DNA of 64,000 bases, taken from positions 1-64,000 of the forward strand of contig NZ_DASTPW010000040.1 of NCBI RefSeq assembly GCF_035762065.1, written 5' to 3'. The translations under genes were made by a program, and so were the position numbers. Below are positions 35,336 to 43,899 of this stretch, piece after piece. Source of the DNA: Methylibium sp035762065. GTDB taxonomy: Bacteria > Pseudomonadota > Gammaproteobacteria > Burkholderiales > Burkholderiaceae_C. The notes under the pieces were generated by a model that saw only the letters and a list, made by a program, of their open reading frames with translations, did no database searches and was not told the DNA's origin. Positions within the stretch are counted from its first letter, which is position 1, and every line of letters starts with the position of its first letter.

Positions 35336-35707
35336 TCACTGGTTCTTCATCAAGGTGGAGAGGCCGTTCTTGCTGCTCTGCGCGGCATAGATGACCCCGT
35401 TGTTCTGCATCGCGACCTGCGCCATGTGGTACTGCAGCTCGATCTGCCGGCCGACCAGCTCGTGCGGGTCCATGCGCGGGGCCTGCACCGAGAACGACTG
35501 CACTTCGTTGAACAGGTCGCGCAAGCCGAGTTCGTAGCGCTCGACCACGTGCGAGGCGACGTTGGGCGAGCCCACCGGCGCGAGCATCGGCTGCGCCGGT
35601 TCGTGGGCCATCAGCTCCGCGAAGCGCGACGACAGCGCTTCGGTGGCATGGCCGGGGGCCATGGTGGCCCGCTCGAGGATCTGGTTGGCGGCGATCTCCG
35701 GAATCAT
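35336..35707 (-). CDS. sctI: Type III secretion inner rod protein SctI (HrpB2)
   Basis: 123 residues. The C-terminal third (DPHELVGRQIELQYHMAQV and a final helix) is the YscI/HrpB2 pattern of the rod that joins the export gate to the needle. Position between hrpB1 and sctJ is as in Xanthomonas and Ralstonia. Confidence 0.85.
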   Translation of the reverse strand: MIPEIAANQILERATMAPGHATEALSSRFAELMAHEPAQPMLAPVGSPNVASHVVERYELGLRDLFNEVQSFSVQAPRMDPHELVGRQIELQYHMAQVAMQNNGVIYAAQSSKNGLSTLMKNQ

Positions 35708-35729
35708 GACGGCTCCTCGATCAAGGTTC

Positions 35730-36224
35730 TCAGGCGCGCAGCACGCGCCAATCGTGTTCGTCCAGCAGGTTGTCGGGCGCAGCTGCCTCGCCGGGCTCGG
35801 ACGGCTGGGTCGTCGACGACTCGATGCTGTCGTGCTCGTCCGGATCCTTTTCGCCCAGCAGCAGGCGCATCAGGTCCTTTGCCTCGGCCGAATCGCTTTC
35901 GCTGATCACCTGGTCCGCGGTGCAGATCCAGACGGCGTCACCGGTCGCGTACTGGCAGAACGCCAGCAGCGCCTTGCCGAGCGGCCACTCGAGGATGCGT
36001 TCCTCGGCGCCGCGGATCGTCCGCAGCGCCTGCAGCCAATCCAGCCGGCGGATCGAGATCCAGGCGTCGAACACCACCAGCTCCGCGAGCTGCGGCCGCA
36101 GGTGGCGTAGCGCCTTCAGCACGTCTTCCGCATCGTCCAGCCGCTCGTGACCGATCGCGGTGCCCAGCACCTCGACGAGACAGGCCACGAACTCCCTGCG
36201 ATGGCAATCTGCGTATGCGTCCAA
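35730..36224 (-). CDS. hrpB1: HrpB1/HrpK family type III secretion protein
   Basis: 164 residues, TPR-like helices (LDDAEDVLKALRHLRPQLAE, ISIRRLDWLQALRTIRGAEE, GKALLAFCQYATGDAVW) matching the HrpB1/HrpK family, followed by an acidic tail. In Xanthomonas HrpB1 helps secretion from the periplasm. There is no ATG at the N-terminus: the TTG at 36224, with GGAG 7 bases upstream, is taken as start. First of the hrpB1-sctI-sctJ-sctK-sctL-sctN-sctO-sctT block. Confidence 0.85.
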   Translation of the reverse strand: MDAYADCHRREFVACLVEVLGTAIGHERLDDAEDVLKALRHLRPQLAELVVFDAWISIRRLDWLQALRTIRGAEERILEWPLGKALLAFCQYATGDAVWICTADQVISESDSAEAKDLMRLLLGEKDPDEHDSIESSTTQPSEPGEAAAPDNLLDEHDWRVLRA

Positions 36225-36249
36225 TTGAATGCTCCGAGCGCTTCGAAAC

Positions 36250-36279
36250 TGCGCGACGGCGCGGTTGCGCCGTCGCGCA
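36250..36279. other. Perfect 13-bp inverted repeat between two secretion genes
   Basis: TGCGCGACGGCGC / GCGCCGTCGCGCA with a GGTT loop, in the 63-base gap between the four-repeat protein gene and hrpB1. No run of T follows on the transcribed strand, so it is not a standard terminator; it may set a transcript end, block degradation or attenuate read-through. Confidence 0.6.
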
Positions 36280-36287
36280 CGTCTGCG

Positions 36288-37994
36288 TTATCGCGCGTTC
36301 AGCAGTTGCTGCACCTGCTCCAGGCTGAACTTCTTGTCGGGGGTGTCCCACTTGCCGTTGTAGCCAGCGCCAAGGTTGACGTCGAGCGAGTCCATCAGCG
36401 CCGGGTTCCTCTGGAGGAACCGCAGCGCGTCCCCGGCCTCCTTGTTGCCCATCTGATCCGCCTTGGTGATGTATTCGCCGATCTTCGTCATGTCGAAGGG
36501 CTGGCCCTGGCCGACGATCGCGTTCCAGTTCTTGGCGAGGCCTTGCAGGTTCACCCTCTCCGGCTCGTTGGCCACCGTGTTGCCGAGGAAGTTCGTCAGG
36601 CCGGACATCTGGATCTGGCCGTCCGGCTTGTCGCCGCGCCCCTTGTCGAGCTTGTCGAGCAGTCCCGGGGTGTCCAGCAGCATCTGCAGGGCGGCGCGCT
36701 GCGGATCCTTCAGGTTCGGATCCTTGAGCTTCTCGTCGATCTTCCCGCGGTTCATCACGCCGTCGGGGAACAGCGCCAGGAAGTTGCTCATCACGATGCC
36801 GACGGCCTCGCGCGGCGACTTGGGATTCGCCGGGTTCGCGCTGCCGGACGTCGACAGCGGCGAGCCGAGCAACCGGTCGATGTCGCCTTCCGAGAACACG
36901 CCGTTCATGTTGGGGCCCGCGGCTCCGCCATAGAGCGAGCCGGCCGAGTCGAGGCGGTCCATCAGGTCCTTGTTCTTCACCAGACGGCCCGCGGCCTCGC
37001 GCAGCTCCGGCGAAGCCGCCACGCCAGGCCGGATCTCGCCGGTGTCCGCGATGCGCTGCAGATCCGCGGGGCTCATCGTGCCGCCGTTCGCGAACAGCTC
37101 GCGGGCGTTGGCCTTCAAGACCTGCAGGGCCGCGCGATCGCCGGCCGTGAGCTTGTCGCGGTTCATCGTGACCAGGAAATCGCCGCGGTCGTACTCGTTG
37201 TCGACCCGGCCCGGCAGGCCGGCGTTGTCCTGGCGCGCGGTGTCCAGCGCGCGCAGCATGCTGGGGTTCTCGAGCAGGTAGCGCGCCGCCTCGCGGATCT
37301 CGGGATTGAGATTCGGGTTCTGCGCGGCGCGCTCCAGATCCGCCTTGGTGAGGTTCTGCGCGCCCGGCGTCTTCAGGGAGTCGAACGCGTTGTAGATGAC
37401 CGACAGCGCGCGGTCGTCGTTCATCACCTGCGGACGGCCCGAATTCATCGGCGGGGTGTAGCCGGCATTGAAGTTCGGGAAGCCGAAGTTCGGCATGTTG
37501 AAGTTGCCCGGGTTGAACCACGGCATCCCGCCCTGCTGCGGGTTCGCGAACGGATCGCCCGGAGGGGTGAAGCCGTTGTAGTTCGAACCCGGGTAGCTCG
37601 GGCCTTGCGTGTTCGACCCGTTGAAGTTCGGGCCGGGGTAGCTCGGGCCGGGGTAGCTCGGGCCGTAGTTCTGGCCGGGGACGCCGCCGTTCTGCGGCTC
37701 GCCGAGGAACGGGGGCGCCATGTTGTCGAAGCCGCCCAGGAACTTCTGCGCCATGCCGCTGAGCGCGCCCATGTCGCCGTTGTTCAGCGCCTTCAGCACG
37801 ATGCCGAGCACGAACTTCATCGACTGGATCAGCTCGGCCTGGGTGCGAATGACGTTGACGAGCTCGTTCGGGACGGTCTTGAAGTCGCCCCAGTTCTGCA
37901 TCCCCTGGTTCTGCGGGCTGGGCTGGTTGCGGTAGGACGGGTACGAGTTGTCGTAGCCGCCGTACCGGGAGGAATAGTTGGTGTTGACGCTCAT
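36288..37994 (-). CDS. Putative secreted translocator-like protein with four internal repeats (HrpF/NopX-like?)
   Basis: 568 residues. N-terminus: Asn/Tyr/Ser-rich (1-35), a helix with a hydrophobic face (44-70), then a Gly/Pro/Asn-rich low-complexity part (100-190) with repeated GPSYPG units. From about 195 come four related units of 80-95 residues (about 195-275, 285-377, 396-472, 482-568), each ending in AAxxLLxNPxLLDxLD...DG..S...L. This resembles the repeated modules of HrpF/NopX/PopF translocators, but I see no C-terminal membrane segments, so a harpin-like or accessory role is equally open. Located inside the sct operon before hrpB1. Confidence 0.55.
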   Translation of the reverse strand: MSVNTNYSSRYGGYDNSYPSYRNQPSPQNQGMQNWGDFKTVPNELVNVIRTQAELIQSMKFVLGIVLKALNNGDMGALSGMAQKFLGGFDNMAPPFLGEPQNGGVPGQNYGPSYPGPSYPGPNFNGSNTQGPSYPGSNYNGFTPPGDPFANPQQGGMPWFNPGNFNMPNFGFPNFNAGYTPPMNSGRPQVMNDDRALSVIYNAFDSLKTPGAQNLTKADLERAAQNPNLNPEIREAARYLLENPSMLRALDTARQDNAGLPGRVDNEYDRGDFLVTMNRDKLTAGDRAALQVLKANARELFANGGTMSPADLQRIADTGEIRPGVAASPELREAAGRLVKNKDLMDRLDSAGSLYGGAAGPNMNGVFSEGDIDRLLGSPLSTSGSANPANPKSPREAVGIVMSNFLALFPDGVMNRGKIDEKLKDPNLKDPQRAALQMLLDTPGLLDKLDKGRGDKPDGQIQMSGLTNFLGNTVANEPERVNLQGLAKNWNAIVGQGQPFDMTKIGEYITKADQMGNKEAGDALRFLQRNPALMDSLDVNLGAGYNGKWDTPDKKFSLEQVQQLLNAR

Positions 37995-38019
37995 GATGGT
38001 TTCCGTTGCGGTGGTGAAG

Positions 38020-38247
38020 TCAGGCGAGGTTCTTGATTGCGTCGCCGAGCGCCTTGAACAGCTTGGCGAGCGCTTCGTTGAGCTTGGCGATCATCTGCAG
38101 GATCCCCATCTCGGTTTGCAGACGCATCTGGGTCAGCGTCATCTCGCGGATCGAGCCCATGCCGGCCTCGGCCGCTGCCTGCCCTGTGTCGCCGCCCGCG
38201 TTCTGGATTCCGAGTGCGCTGCCGACGGAAGGAAAGTTCATGCCCAT
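38020..38247 (-). CDS. Small amphipathic protein, candidate needle/pilus subunit (SctF-like)
   Basis: 75 residues: Gly/Ala-rich start, then one long amphipathic helix (TLTQMRLQTEMGILQMIAKL and a Lys/Leu end). Size, lack of Cys and Trp, and the helix fit needle or pilin subunits. The order D, E-like, G-like, F-like before hrpB1-sctI echoes yscDEFG. No family match is claimed; it could also be a secreted accessory protein. AAAGG lies upstream of the start. Confidence 0.45.
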   Translation of the reverse strand: MGMNFPSVGSALGIQNAGGDTGQAAAEAGMGSIREMTLTQMRLQTEMGILQMIAKLNEALAKLFKALGDAIKNLA

Positions 38248-38344
38248 GTTGGACCTTTCGTGGTGAAGGACACCCGCGTCGATAAGGCCGTGTGCGCGCG
38301 GACGGCGGGGTTGGCGTCTTGCACGCTGGCCGAAGAAAAGCGGA

Positions 38345-38725
38345 TCAGGCTGGCTGGCTCATGTAGTCCATGACGCCGTTGACCGCGCGTCGCACCACGT
38401 CGTTGGTGGTGGTCGCGAGCACGCTCTCGAGCGCCGCGCGGCCGTCGGGGTCGCCGGCCAGCATCAGGGACACGGCCATCGCGACACGCGCGGCCTCGTC
38501 GTCCGGGTTCTCGCGCAGGTGATCGCCGAGCACGCTCTTGGCGAGGCTGCCGTCGCCGGACATGCCGGTGACGATCGCGCGGCACGCGCGGAACTGCATC
38601 GGGTGCTTGAGCGTCGCCTCGACGGCGTCGTTGACGATGTCGGCGTCCTCTCGCGTGCGATAGACGATGCCGAGCAGGCCGACGGCCATCAGGTAGCGAT
38701 AGACGAGCGGGGAGCGGGTGGGCAT
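38345..38725 (-). CDS. TPR-like cytosolic protein, candidate needle chaperone (SctG-like)
   Basis: 126 residues of helical repeats (LVYRYLMAVGLLGIVYRTRE, DIVNDAVEATLKHPMQFRAC, ENPDDEAARVAMAVSLMLAG). YscG-type chaperones are TPR proteins of about this size and hold the needle subunit in the cytosol. Assignment is from fold appearance and position next to the other two small genes. No ORF-specific motif is diagnostic. Confidence 0.5.
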   Translation of the reverse strand: MPTRSPLVYRYLMAVGLLGIVYRTREDADIVNDAVEATLKHPMQFRACRAIVTGMSGDGSLAKSVLGDHLRENPDDEAARVAMAVSLMLAGDPDGRAALESVLATTTNDVVRRAVNGVMDYMSQPA

Positions 38726-38762
38726 GGCGGACCTCTCGAAGGGCTGCGACCGGGCGGCCGTG

Positions 38763-39029
38763 TCAGTGGACGAGCACGGTGCCGTGGGCGGTTTCCCACA
38801 CGTGCGCGATGATTCGTTGCGATGCGCGGAAGCCCTGCGCGAGCTCCTGGATGAGCTTGCGGTCGTTCGGGTCCTCGGTGACACCGACGCGCTGGTCGCT
38901 GGCCTCGGCCACGACCTTGAAGTAATCGATCATGGCCCGTGCCTTGTCGCCGGAGTGGTCCTCCGTCAGGCTCTTCTCCAGGTTGGCCATGTCGCCGAAG
39001 ATCGACTTTTCGAGGTTCGACTCGCTCAT
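38763..39029 (-). CDS. Small helical protein, candidate SctE-type co-chaperone
   Basis: 88 residues, charged helices (SNLEKSIFGDMANLEKSLTE, KARAMIDYFKVVAEAS, LIQELAQGFRASQRIIAHVW). It overlaps the sctD stop by ATGA. In Yersinia yscE lies directly after yscD and works with YscG; this gene has that place and size. Function is inferred from position only. Confidence 0.5.
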   Translation of the reverse strand: MSESNLEKSIFGDMANLEKSLTEDHSGDKARAMIDYFKVVAEASDQRVGVTEDPNDRKLIQELAQGFRASQRIIAHVWETAHGTVLVH

Positions 39030-40078
39030 TGCGTTGCTCCTGATATGACGTTGCGCGTCTGTGGGGAATCACCGGCGGCGACGCGCCCCGCCGTGATGGA
39101 GATGAACTTCGAGCCGTCGCGGCTCTGCACGTACTCGACGCCGTCGGCCGACAACATCGCGCCGACCGGCATGCGCGGCGGCGCCGGCAGCTCGACGACC
39201 TCGAAGCGGATCTCGCGCACCAGCGGCGCCAGGTCGACGACCAGCCGCGACGCGCTCGCGCGCAGGCGATCGAGATGCATCGCGCGGCCCGAGACGAGGA
39301 AGGCGCCCTTGCCGACGTGGCTCACCTGGATGCCTGGGGCGGCCAGCGTGTCGGTGATGCTCTGCGCGATGTCGGGCGCCGCCGCGTAGCGCTGCTCGAC
39401 CGCCTCGCCTTCGAAGGGCGCGAGCGCGTCGCGCAGGCGCACCGCATCGTCGGTCGTGTTGAACAGGCCCTCCACCACCACGCGATCGCCGACGCGGTAG
39501 ACCTCGGCCTGAGGGATGCCGGTCGCACGCACCGACTCGAAGACGCGCGCGAACAAGGACAGCGGCTTCTGGCGCGCCGCGGCCGCGTCGCCCGAGGCCG
39601 ACACGATCAGCCCCAGCGCGCCCGCCATCGCGAGCGCCGCCGCGGCGCCGACGCCCCACATGCCGACTCGGCGGCGCTGCGTGGCCGCCACCGACGCCGC
39701 GGCGGCCGGCGCGTCGGGCAGCGGCGCCGGTGCGGCCTCGGCCGGCGAGAACACGTTCGCGAGCGGGCGCAGCAGCCGTTCGAGCAGCTCGACGTCGTCG
39801 GGCCAGGCCGCGTCGTCGTTCGGGCCGAGGCACAGCACGACGGAACCGAAGCGGCGCGGCATCAGGTCGTCGAACGCGACCGCGCCGGCATCTGGCAATT
39901 GAAGCGTCGCGGTGAACATGCCGTCGTCCTGCTCGGTCAGCGTGAGTTGCAGTGCTGGTTCAGTCCAGTCGGTGATGCACAGGTCGGCTTCGGCATCGGC
40001 CGAAATCGTCCAGTTCGATGCATGCAAGGCTAGGCGGGTGCCTGCATGAAAGCCGGTCAGAACGCGAAGCTGTTTCAC
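39026..40078 (-). CDS. sctD: Type III secretion inner-membrane ring protein SctD
   Basis: 350 residues. N-terminal FHA-like cytosolic domain (VLTGFHAGTRLALHASNWTI), Pro/Ala linker, one membrane span (about 135-155, MWGVGAAAALAMAGALGLIV) and periplasmic ring-building domains. It forms the outer of the two inner-membrane rings. The start is GTG 40078; no ATG fits and no clear ribosome site is seen, so translation may depend on coupling to sctC, 20 bases upstream. Confidence 0.88.
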   Translation of the reverse strand: MKQLRVLTGFHAGTRLALHASNWTISADAEADLCITDWTEPALQLTLTEQDDGMFTATLQLPDAGAVAFDDLMPRRFGSVVLCLGPNDDAAWPDDVELLERLLRPLANVFSPAEAAPAPLPDAPAAAASVAATQRRRVGMWGVGAAAALAMAGALGLIVSASGDAAAARQKPLSLFARVFESVRATGIPQAEVYRVGDRVVVEGLFNTTDDAVRLRDALAPFEGEAVEQRYAAAPDIAQSITDTLAAPGIQVSHVGKGAFLVSGRAMHLDRLRASASRLVVDLAPLVREIRFEVVELPAPPRMPVGAMLSADGVEYVQSRDGSKFISITAGRVAAGDSPQTRNVISGATQ

Positions 40079-40098
40079 GGTTAGCGAAGGTGACGAAA

Positions 40099-42342
40099 TC
40101 AAGGCTGCGGGTAAGCGCCGAGCTCTCCGTTCACCGGCTCGACGCGCGGCGCCTCGGGTGCGCGCGACACCGGCGGACGGGCGGGCAACGCGGCGCCCTG
40201 CGGCGCGGCGGACGAAGCCGATGCCGGCTGCGGAGCGGAGGCGGCCGCTTGCGGCGACGCAGCGGACGCGGCCGCTTGTGGCGACGCAGCGGACGCGGCC
40301 GCCTCGGGCAACGCAGCGGACGCAGGCGCTTGCGGCGGCGGAGCCGGCACGGCCGCTTGCGGCAGCGGAGCCGGCACCGCGGCTTGCGGCCATGCAGTCG
40401 AGGCACCCGCCTGCAGCGACGGGGTCGACGCAGCCACTTGCGGCAACGCCGTCGTCGCAGCCGTTTGCGGCGGCGCGGCCGATCCCGCGCCCAGAGGCGA
40501 CGCCGCAGCCGGGCTCACCGCGGGCAGCAGCGGCGCCGAAGCGGCCACGGGCCGCAACGCGGCTTGGTCCGGCGCCGTCACGACCCACTCCGACGACGTC
40601 GCGCGAACACCCTCGCCGTTCACGAGCCGCGGCGTGATGAGGAACATGCGCTCGATGTGCGCGCTGCGCTCCGCGCGCGTGCGGAACAGCCCGCCGATGA
40701 ACGGCAGCTTCGACAGGCCCGGCACGCCGACCATCGCGTTCGACGCCACGTCGGTCGTGATGCCGCCGATGAGCAGGCTCTCGCCTTCGGTGACGTGCGC
40801 CTCGGTGCGGATCTCGGTGCGCTTGACGATCGGCACGCCGTCCACGTCCTGCGGCTCGAAGCTGCCGTCCTCGATGTAGAGCGACATCTTGATCTGCGCG
40901 CGGCCATCCTGGGCGGTGACCTGCGGCGTCACCTGCAGGAGCGTGCCGGCCTCGACCTGGTAGAGCTGCACGTCGAGATTGCCGGCCACGCGCACGTTGG
41001 CGATGCGCTTGTCCTGCATCGTCGACGGACGGTTCGCGACGCCAAGCACCTTCGGCTTGGAGACGATGCGCGCCTTGCCCTCGCCCTGCAGCGCATTGAC
41101 GCGCGCGAGCACCTCGCGCCCGGCATTGCGCAGCACCGTGCCGACCGAGAACGTGCCGGTGGCGCCGCTCGCGGCCGCCATCGCGGTGCCCTGCGACAAG
41201 GCCGGCCCTTCGAGCGAGGTGCGAGTGCGCCCGGTCGTGACCGACCAGTCGACACCGAGCTGATCGACGCTGTCGGAGCTCACGTCGATGATGACCGCCT
41301 CGAGTTCGACCAGCGTGGGCCGCGTGTCGAGGCGGCGCACGAGCTGCATCACTTCGGCGATGCGGCGGCGACGTGCGTAGACGATCACCGAGTTGGTGGT
41401 CTCGTCGGCTTCGAAGACGGGCTGCTCGTCGTCCTCCGACACCGGGCTCGCGACCGGGCGCGGCGTCGGCACGGCGCCGCTGCGGTCGGTGGTGCCGGTC
41501 GGCTCGCCGGGCCGGCGCTTCTTCTCGGCGCTCTCGCCGGCCGGCACGCCGAACAGCGAGCGCATCGCCTTCGCGCCCTTCATCGAAGCGGGCATCTCGG
41601 GCGGCTCGACGGCGCCCGAGGCCGCGACCGGCGCGTTGCCGCCGCCGAAGATGCTGCGCAGCACGCTGACCACCCCGGGCACCGTGACGGCGCCGAGCCG
41701 GCGGTCCTGCGCCGACGCGAACTTCAGCTCGATGACCTGTGCGACGCGGCGGTTGCCTTCGACGGCGCCGAGGTCCAGCGATTCGATCGCCAGGCCCACC
41801 AGCTCCACGTGCCGCGGCGGCCCGTAGACCATCAGCGTCTTGCTGCGCGCGTCCCAGCGCAACGGGTAGCGCTTGTCGCCGAGTGCGAGCGAAGTCATCA
41901 GCTGCTGCACCTGCTTCGGCTCGTAGCCCTTCAAGCGGAAGATGCGGCTTTGCACGGCACTCGACGGATAGAAGTAGAGCGCCGAGCCGTCGTCGTACCA
42001 GATCAGGCCGTAGGCGCGCGAGGTCGCGTTGAGGAAAGCGAGCGGCGTCGTGTCGAACTGGCCGGTGACGACGCCCTGCACCTGCGCGTCGATCACCGCG
42101 GGGCGGCCCTGGCTCGCCGCGAAGTCGGCCAGCACGTCGGCGAGCCGTTTGCCCTCGGCCCGGTAGACGAAGCGCGCGATGCGCGGCTGCGCGGGCTCGA
42201 TGAACTCGCGAGGCTCGCGCTTCGCGGCCCGCTTCGGCTCGGCCAGCGCCGGCCGCGCGAGCACGATGAAGCTCACGCACAGCAGTGCCAGCACGCACCA
42301 GCGCAGCAGCCGCCCGGTGCGCGGGGCGATCGGCAGGCTCAT
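40099..42342 (-). CDS. sctC: Type III secretion outer-membrane secretin SctC (HrcC) with repetitive C-terminal tail
   Basis: 747 residues. Signal peptide (LLRWCVLALLCVSFIVLARPALA), N0/N1 domains (FVYRAEGKRLADVLADFAAS), N3 domain with a charged insert (about 250-320) and the secretin core (VELEAVIIDVSSDSVDQLGV, GESLLIGGITTDVASN, MVGVPGLSKLPFIGGLFRT). From about residue 590 to the end is an Ala/Pro/Gln/Ser tail built from a nine-residue repeat. Secretins rarely end like this; the tail replaces the usual short S domain. It follows the HrpB-like regulator gene by 13 bases. Confidence 0.94.
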   Translation of the reverse strand: MSLPIAPRTGRLLRWCVLALLCVSFIVLARPALAEPKRAAKREPREFIEPAQPRIARFVYRAEGKRLADVLADFAASQGRPAVIDAQVQGVVTGQFDTTPLAFLNATSRAYGLIWYDDGSALYFYPSSAVQSRIFRLKGYEPKQVQQLMTSLALGDKRYPLRWDARSKTLMVYGPPRHVELVGLAIESLDLGAVEGNRRVAQVIELKFASAQDRRLGAVTVPGVVSVLRSIFGGGNAPVAASGAVEPPEMPASMKGAKAMRSLFGVPAGESAEKKRRPGEPTGTTDRSGAVPTPRPVASPVSEDDEQPVFEADETTNSVIVYARRRRIAEVMQLVRRLDTRPTLVELEAVIIDVSSDSVDQLGVDWSVTTGRTRTSLEGPALSQGTAMAAASGATGTFSVGTVLRNAGREVLARVNALQGEGKARIVSKPKVLGVANRPSTMQDKRIANVRVAGNLDVQLYQVEAGTLLQVTPQVTAQDGRAQIKMSLYIEDGSFEPQDVDGVPIVKRTEIRTEAHVTEGESLLIGGITTDVASNAMVGVPGLSKLPFIGGLFRTRAERSAHIERMFLITPRLVNGEGVRATSSEWVVTAPDQAALRPVAASAPLLPAVSPAAASPLGAGSAAPPQTAATTALPQVAASTPSLQAGASTAWPQAAVPAPLPQAAVPAPPPQAPASAALPEAAASAASPQAAASAASPQAAASAPQPASASSAAPQGAALPARPPVSRAPEAPRVEPVNGELGAYPQP
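40241..40483. repeat. Nine tandem 27-bp units coding the SctC tail
   Basis: Nine imperfect 27-base units in register (first units 40241-40267, 40268-40294, 40295-40321), the first two differing at one base. Encoded consensus is nine residues, x-A-x-P-Q-A-A-A-S. The near-identity of neighbouring units suggests recent duplication, and the 27-base unit keeps the frame. Confidence 0.85.
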
Positions 42343-42355
42343 CGCGTACTCCGTC

Positions 42356-43807
42356 TCAGGCCGGGAAGCGCTGGGCGGCGCCGCGCAACGTCTCGGCCGG
42401 TGTCTCGGCATAGAGATCGCGGTAGCTCTGGATCAGCGTCGAGCGGTTGGTCACGCCCCATTGCGACGCGATCTGCGAGACCACCGCGCGCTCGCCGAGC
42501 CCGGTACGGCGGTGCAGTTCCTGGTGGATGCGCTTGACACGCTCGCGGCGGATGAACTCCATCGGGCTCATGCCGAGGTGGGTGCGGAAGGTCAGCTGCA
42601 GCGCGCGCTCGGTGACGCCCAGCCGCGCCGCGACGCTGCGGCCGCTGAGCTCGGGGTCGCCGAGGTTGTCGACGATGTACTGGTAGGCGCTGCGGTAGCG
42701 CACCGGCAGGCGCAGCTTGGCCGCGTCGCCGTCGACCGGCACGCCGCCGTCGTCGAGCTTGGTCTGCGAGATCTGCGCGAGATCCCGCTTGACCGCGCTC
42801 AGCGCCTGCTCCATGTGGCGCCGGTACATCTGGAACGAATCGGCGTGCTGGCCCTGCGTGAGGTAGAGCTTTGCGAGGCAGTACTGCAGGTCGAGCGAGT
42901 AGCGGCCGTGGCGCACGTCGCGCTCGCTGCCGATCAGCGGCGCGAGCATCTCGCGCGCCGTGCCGACCGCGCCGCGCGTGAGCAGCGCGAGCGCCGTCTC
43001 GACGCGCGCCGCGGTCTCGGCGCCCAGCAGCCGGTGCTCGCGCAGCCAGCCGATGCAGCCGGCGAAGCCGGTCTCGGGCAGCGGCGAGATCAGCAGCTGC
43101 AGATGGCGCAGGCGCTGCGCGACCAGCGGCTTGCCTTCGCAGCGTTGCAGCGCGTCGTCGAGCCGCCGGCGCACCGACTCGGCATCGTCGAGGTTCTTCG
43201 CGTTGTCGCGGTAGCCGGCGGCCCAGGCGTGATCGGCCAGCTCGTCGGCCAGGCGCATGCGCTGCTGCGCGGCGAGTTCGATCTCGGCGCAGTCGATCAG
43301 CTCGACCGCCTCGAGGTCCTTCACGTGCGTGGCGCAGACCTTGGCTTCGCGCAGGGCCTGCGTGGCCCGCGCGCACTCGCCCTCGGCCTGCAGCGCGGCG
43401 GCCATGCAGGCCAGCGCCTCGACGCGCAGCAGCGGCGTGCACTGCGCGTCCTCGCACACCGTGCGGAAGCACTCGATCGCGCGGCCGATGCGGTTCAGGT
43501 ACAGGCACATCCAGCCCTGATCGAGGCTCATGTGCCAGCGGATCGCGTTGCGGCGCAGGCCGGTGTAGGCGCGCGTGCACTGCTGGAACTGCTCTTCGGC
43601 GTCTTCCTCGCTGCCTTGGAGAAGCAGCGCGCGGCCGAGCAGCGGGGCCAGGTCGGACTGCTCCGCCGAGTTCGGCACCGCAGCCTGCTGCATGCGTTGG
43701 CGGCCGAGCCGCAGCGCCGCGTCGAGCCGACCTTCGAGCAGCCGCTCCTTGATGTCGGCATCGCAATAGCTGCTGCGATGGACGGCGAGGGCCAAGAGGA
43801 TCTGCAT
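42356..43807 (-). CDS. hrpB: AraC-family master regulator of type III secretion (HrpB/HrpX-like)
   Basis: 483 residues. A long TPR-like N-terminal part (about 20-360) precedes an AraC-type helix-turn-helix pair (RSVAARLGVTERALQLTFRT, SPMEFIRRERVKRIHQEL). Ralstonia HrpB and Xanthomonas HrpX have the same length and layout and bind the hrpII/PIP box, four copies of which occur in this locus. It lies inside the operon it should control, just before sctC, giving positive feedback. Confidence 0.87.
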   Translation of the reverse strand: MQILLALAVHRSSYCDADIKERLLEGRLDAALRLGRQRMQQAAVPNSAEQSDLAPLLGRALLLQGSEEDAEEQFQQCTRAYTGLRRNAIRWHMSLDQGWMCLYLNRIGRAIECFRTVCEDAQCTPLLRVEALACMAAALQAEGECARATQALREAKVCATHVKDLEAVELIDCAEIELAAQQRMRLADELADHAWAAGYRDNAKNLDDAESVRRRLDDALQRCEGKPLVAQRLRHLQLLISPLPETGFAGCIGWLREHRLLGAETAARVETALALLTRGAVGTAREMLAPLIGSERDVRHGRYSLDLQYCLAKLYLTQGQHADSFQMYRRHMEQALSAVKRDLAQISQTKLDDGGVPVDGDAAKLRLPVRYRSAYQYIVDNLGDPELSGRSVAARLGVTERALQLTFRTHLGMSPMEFIRRERVKRIHQELHRRTGLGERAVVSQIASQWGVTNRSTLIQSYRDLYAETPAETLRGAAQRFPA

Positions 43808-43899
43808 ACCAAACTCCTTGTCGTTACTGCGTTGGAGAAGTGCACAGAAAGCTTAGGAATGCACGATGTGGCGAGGATCAACAGGTCTCGCGGAAAAGC

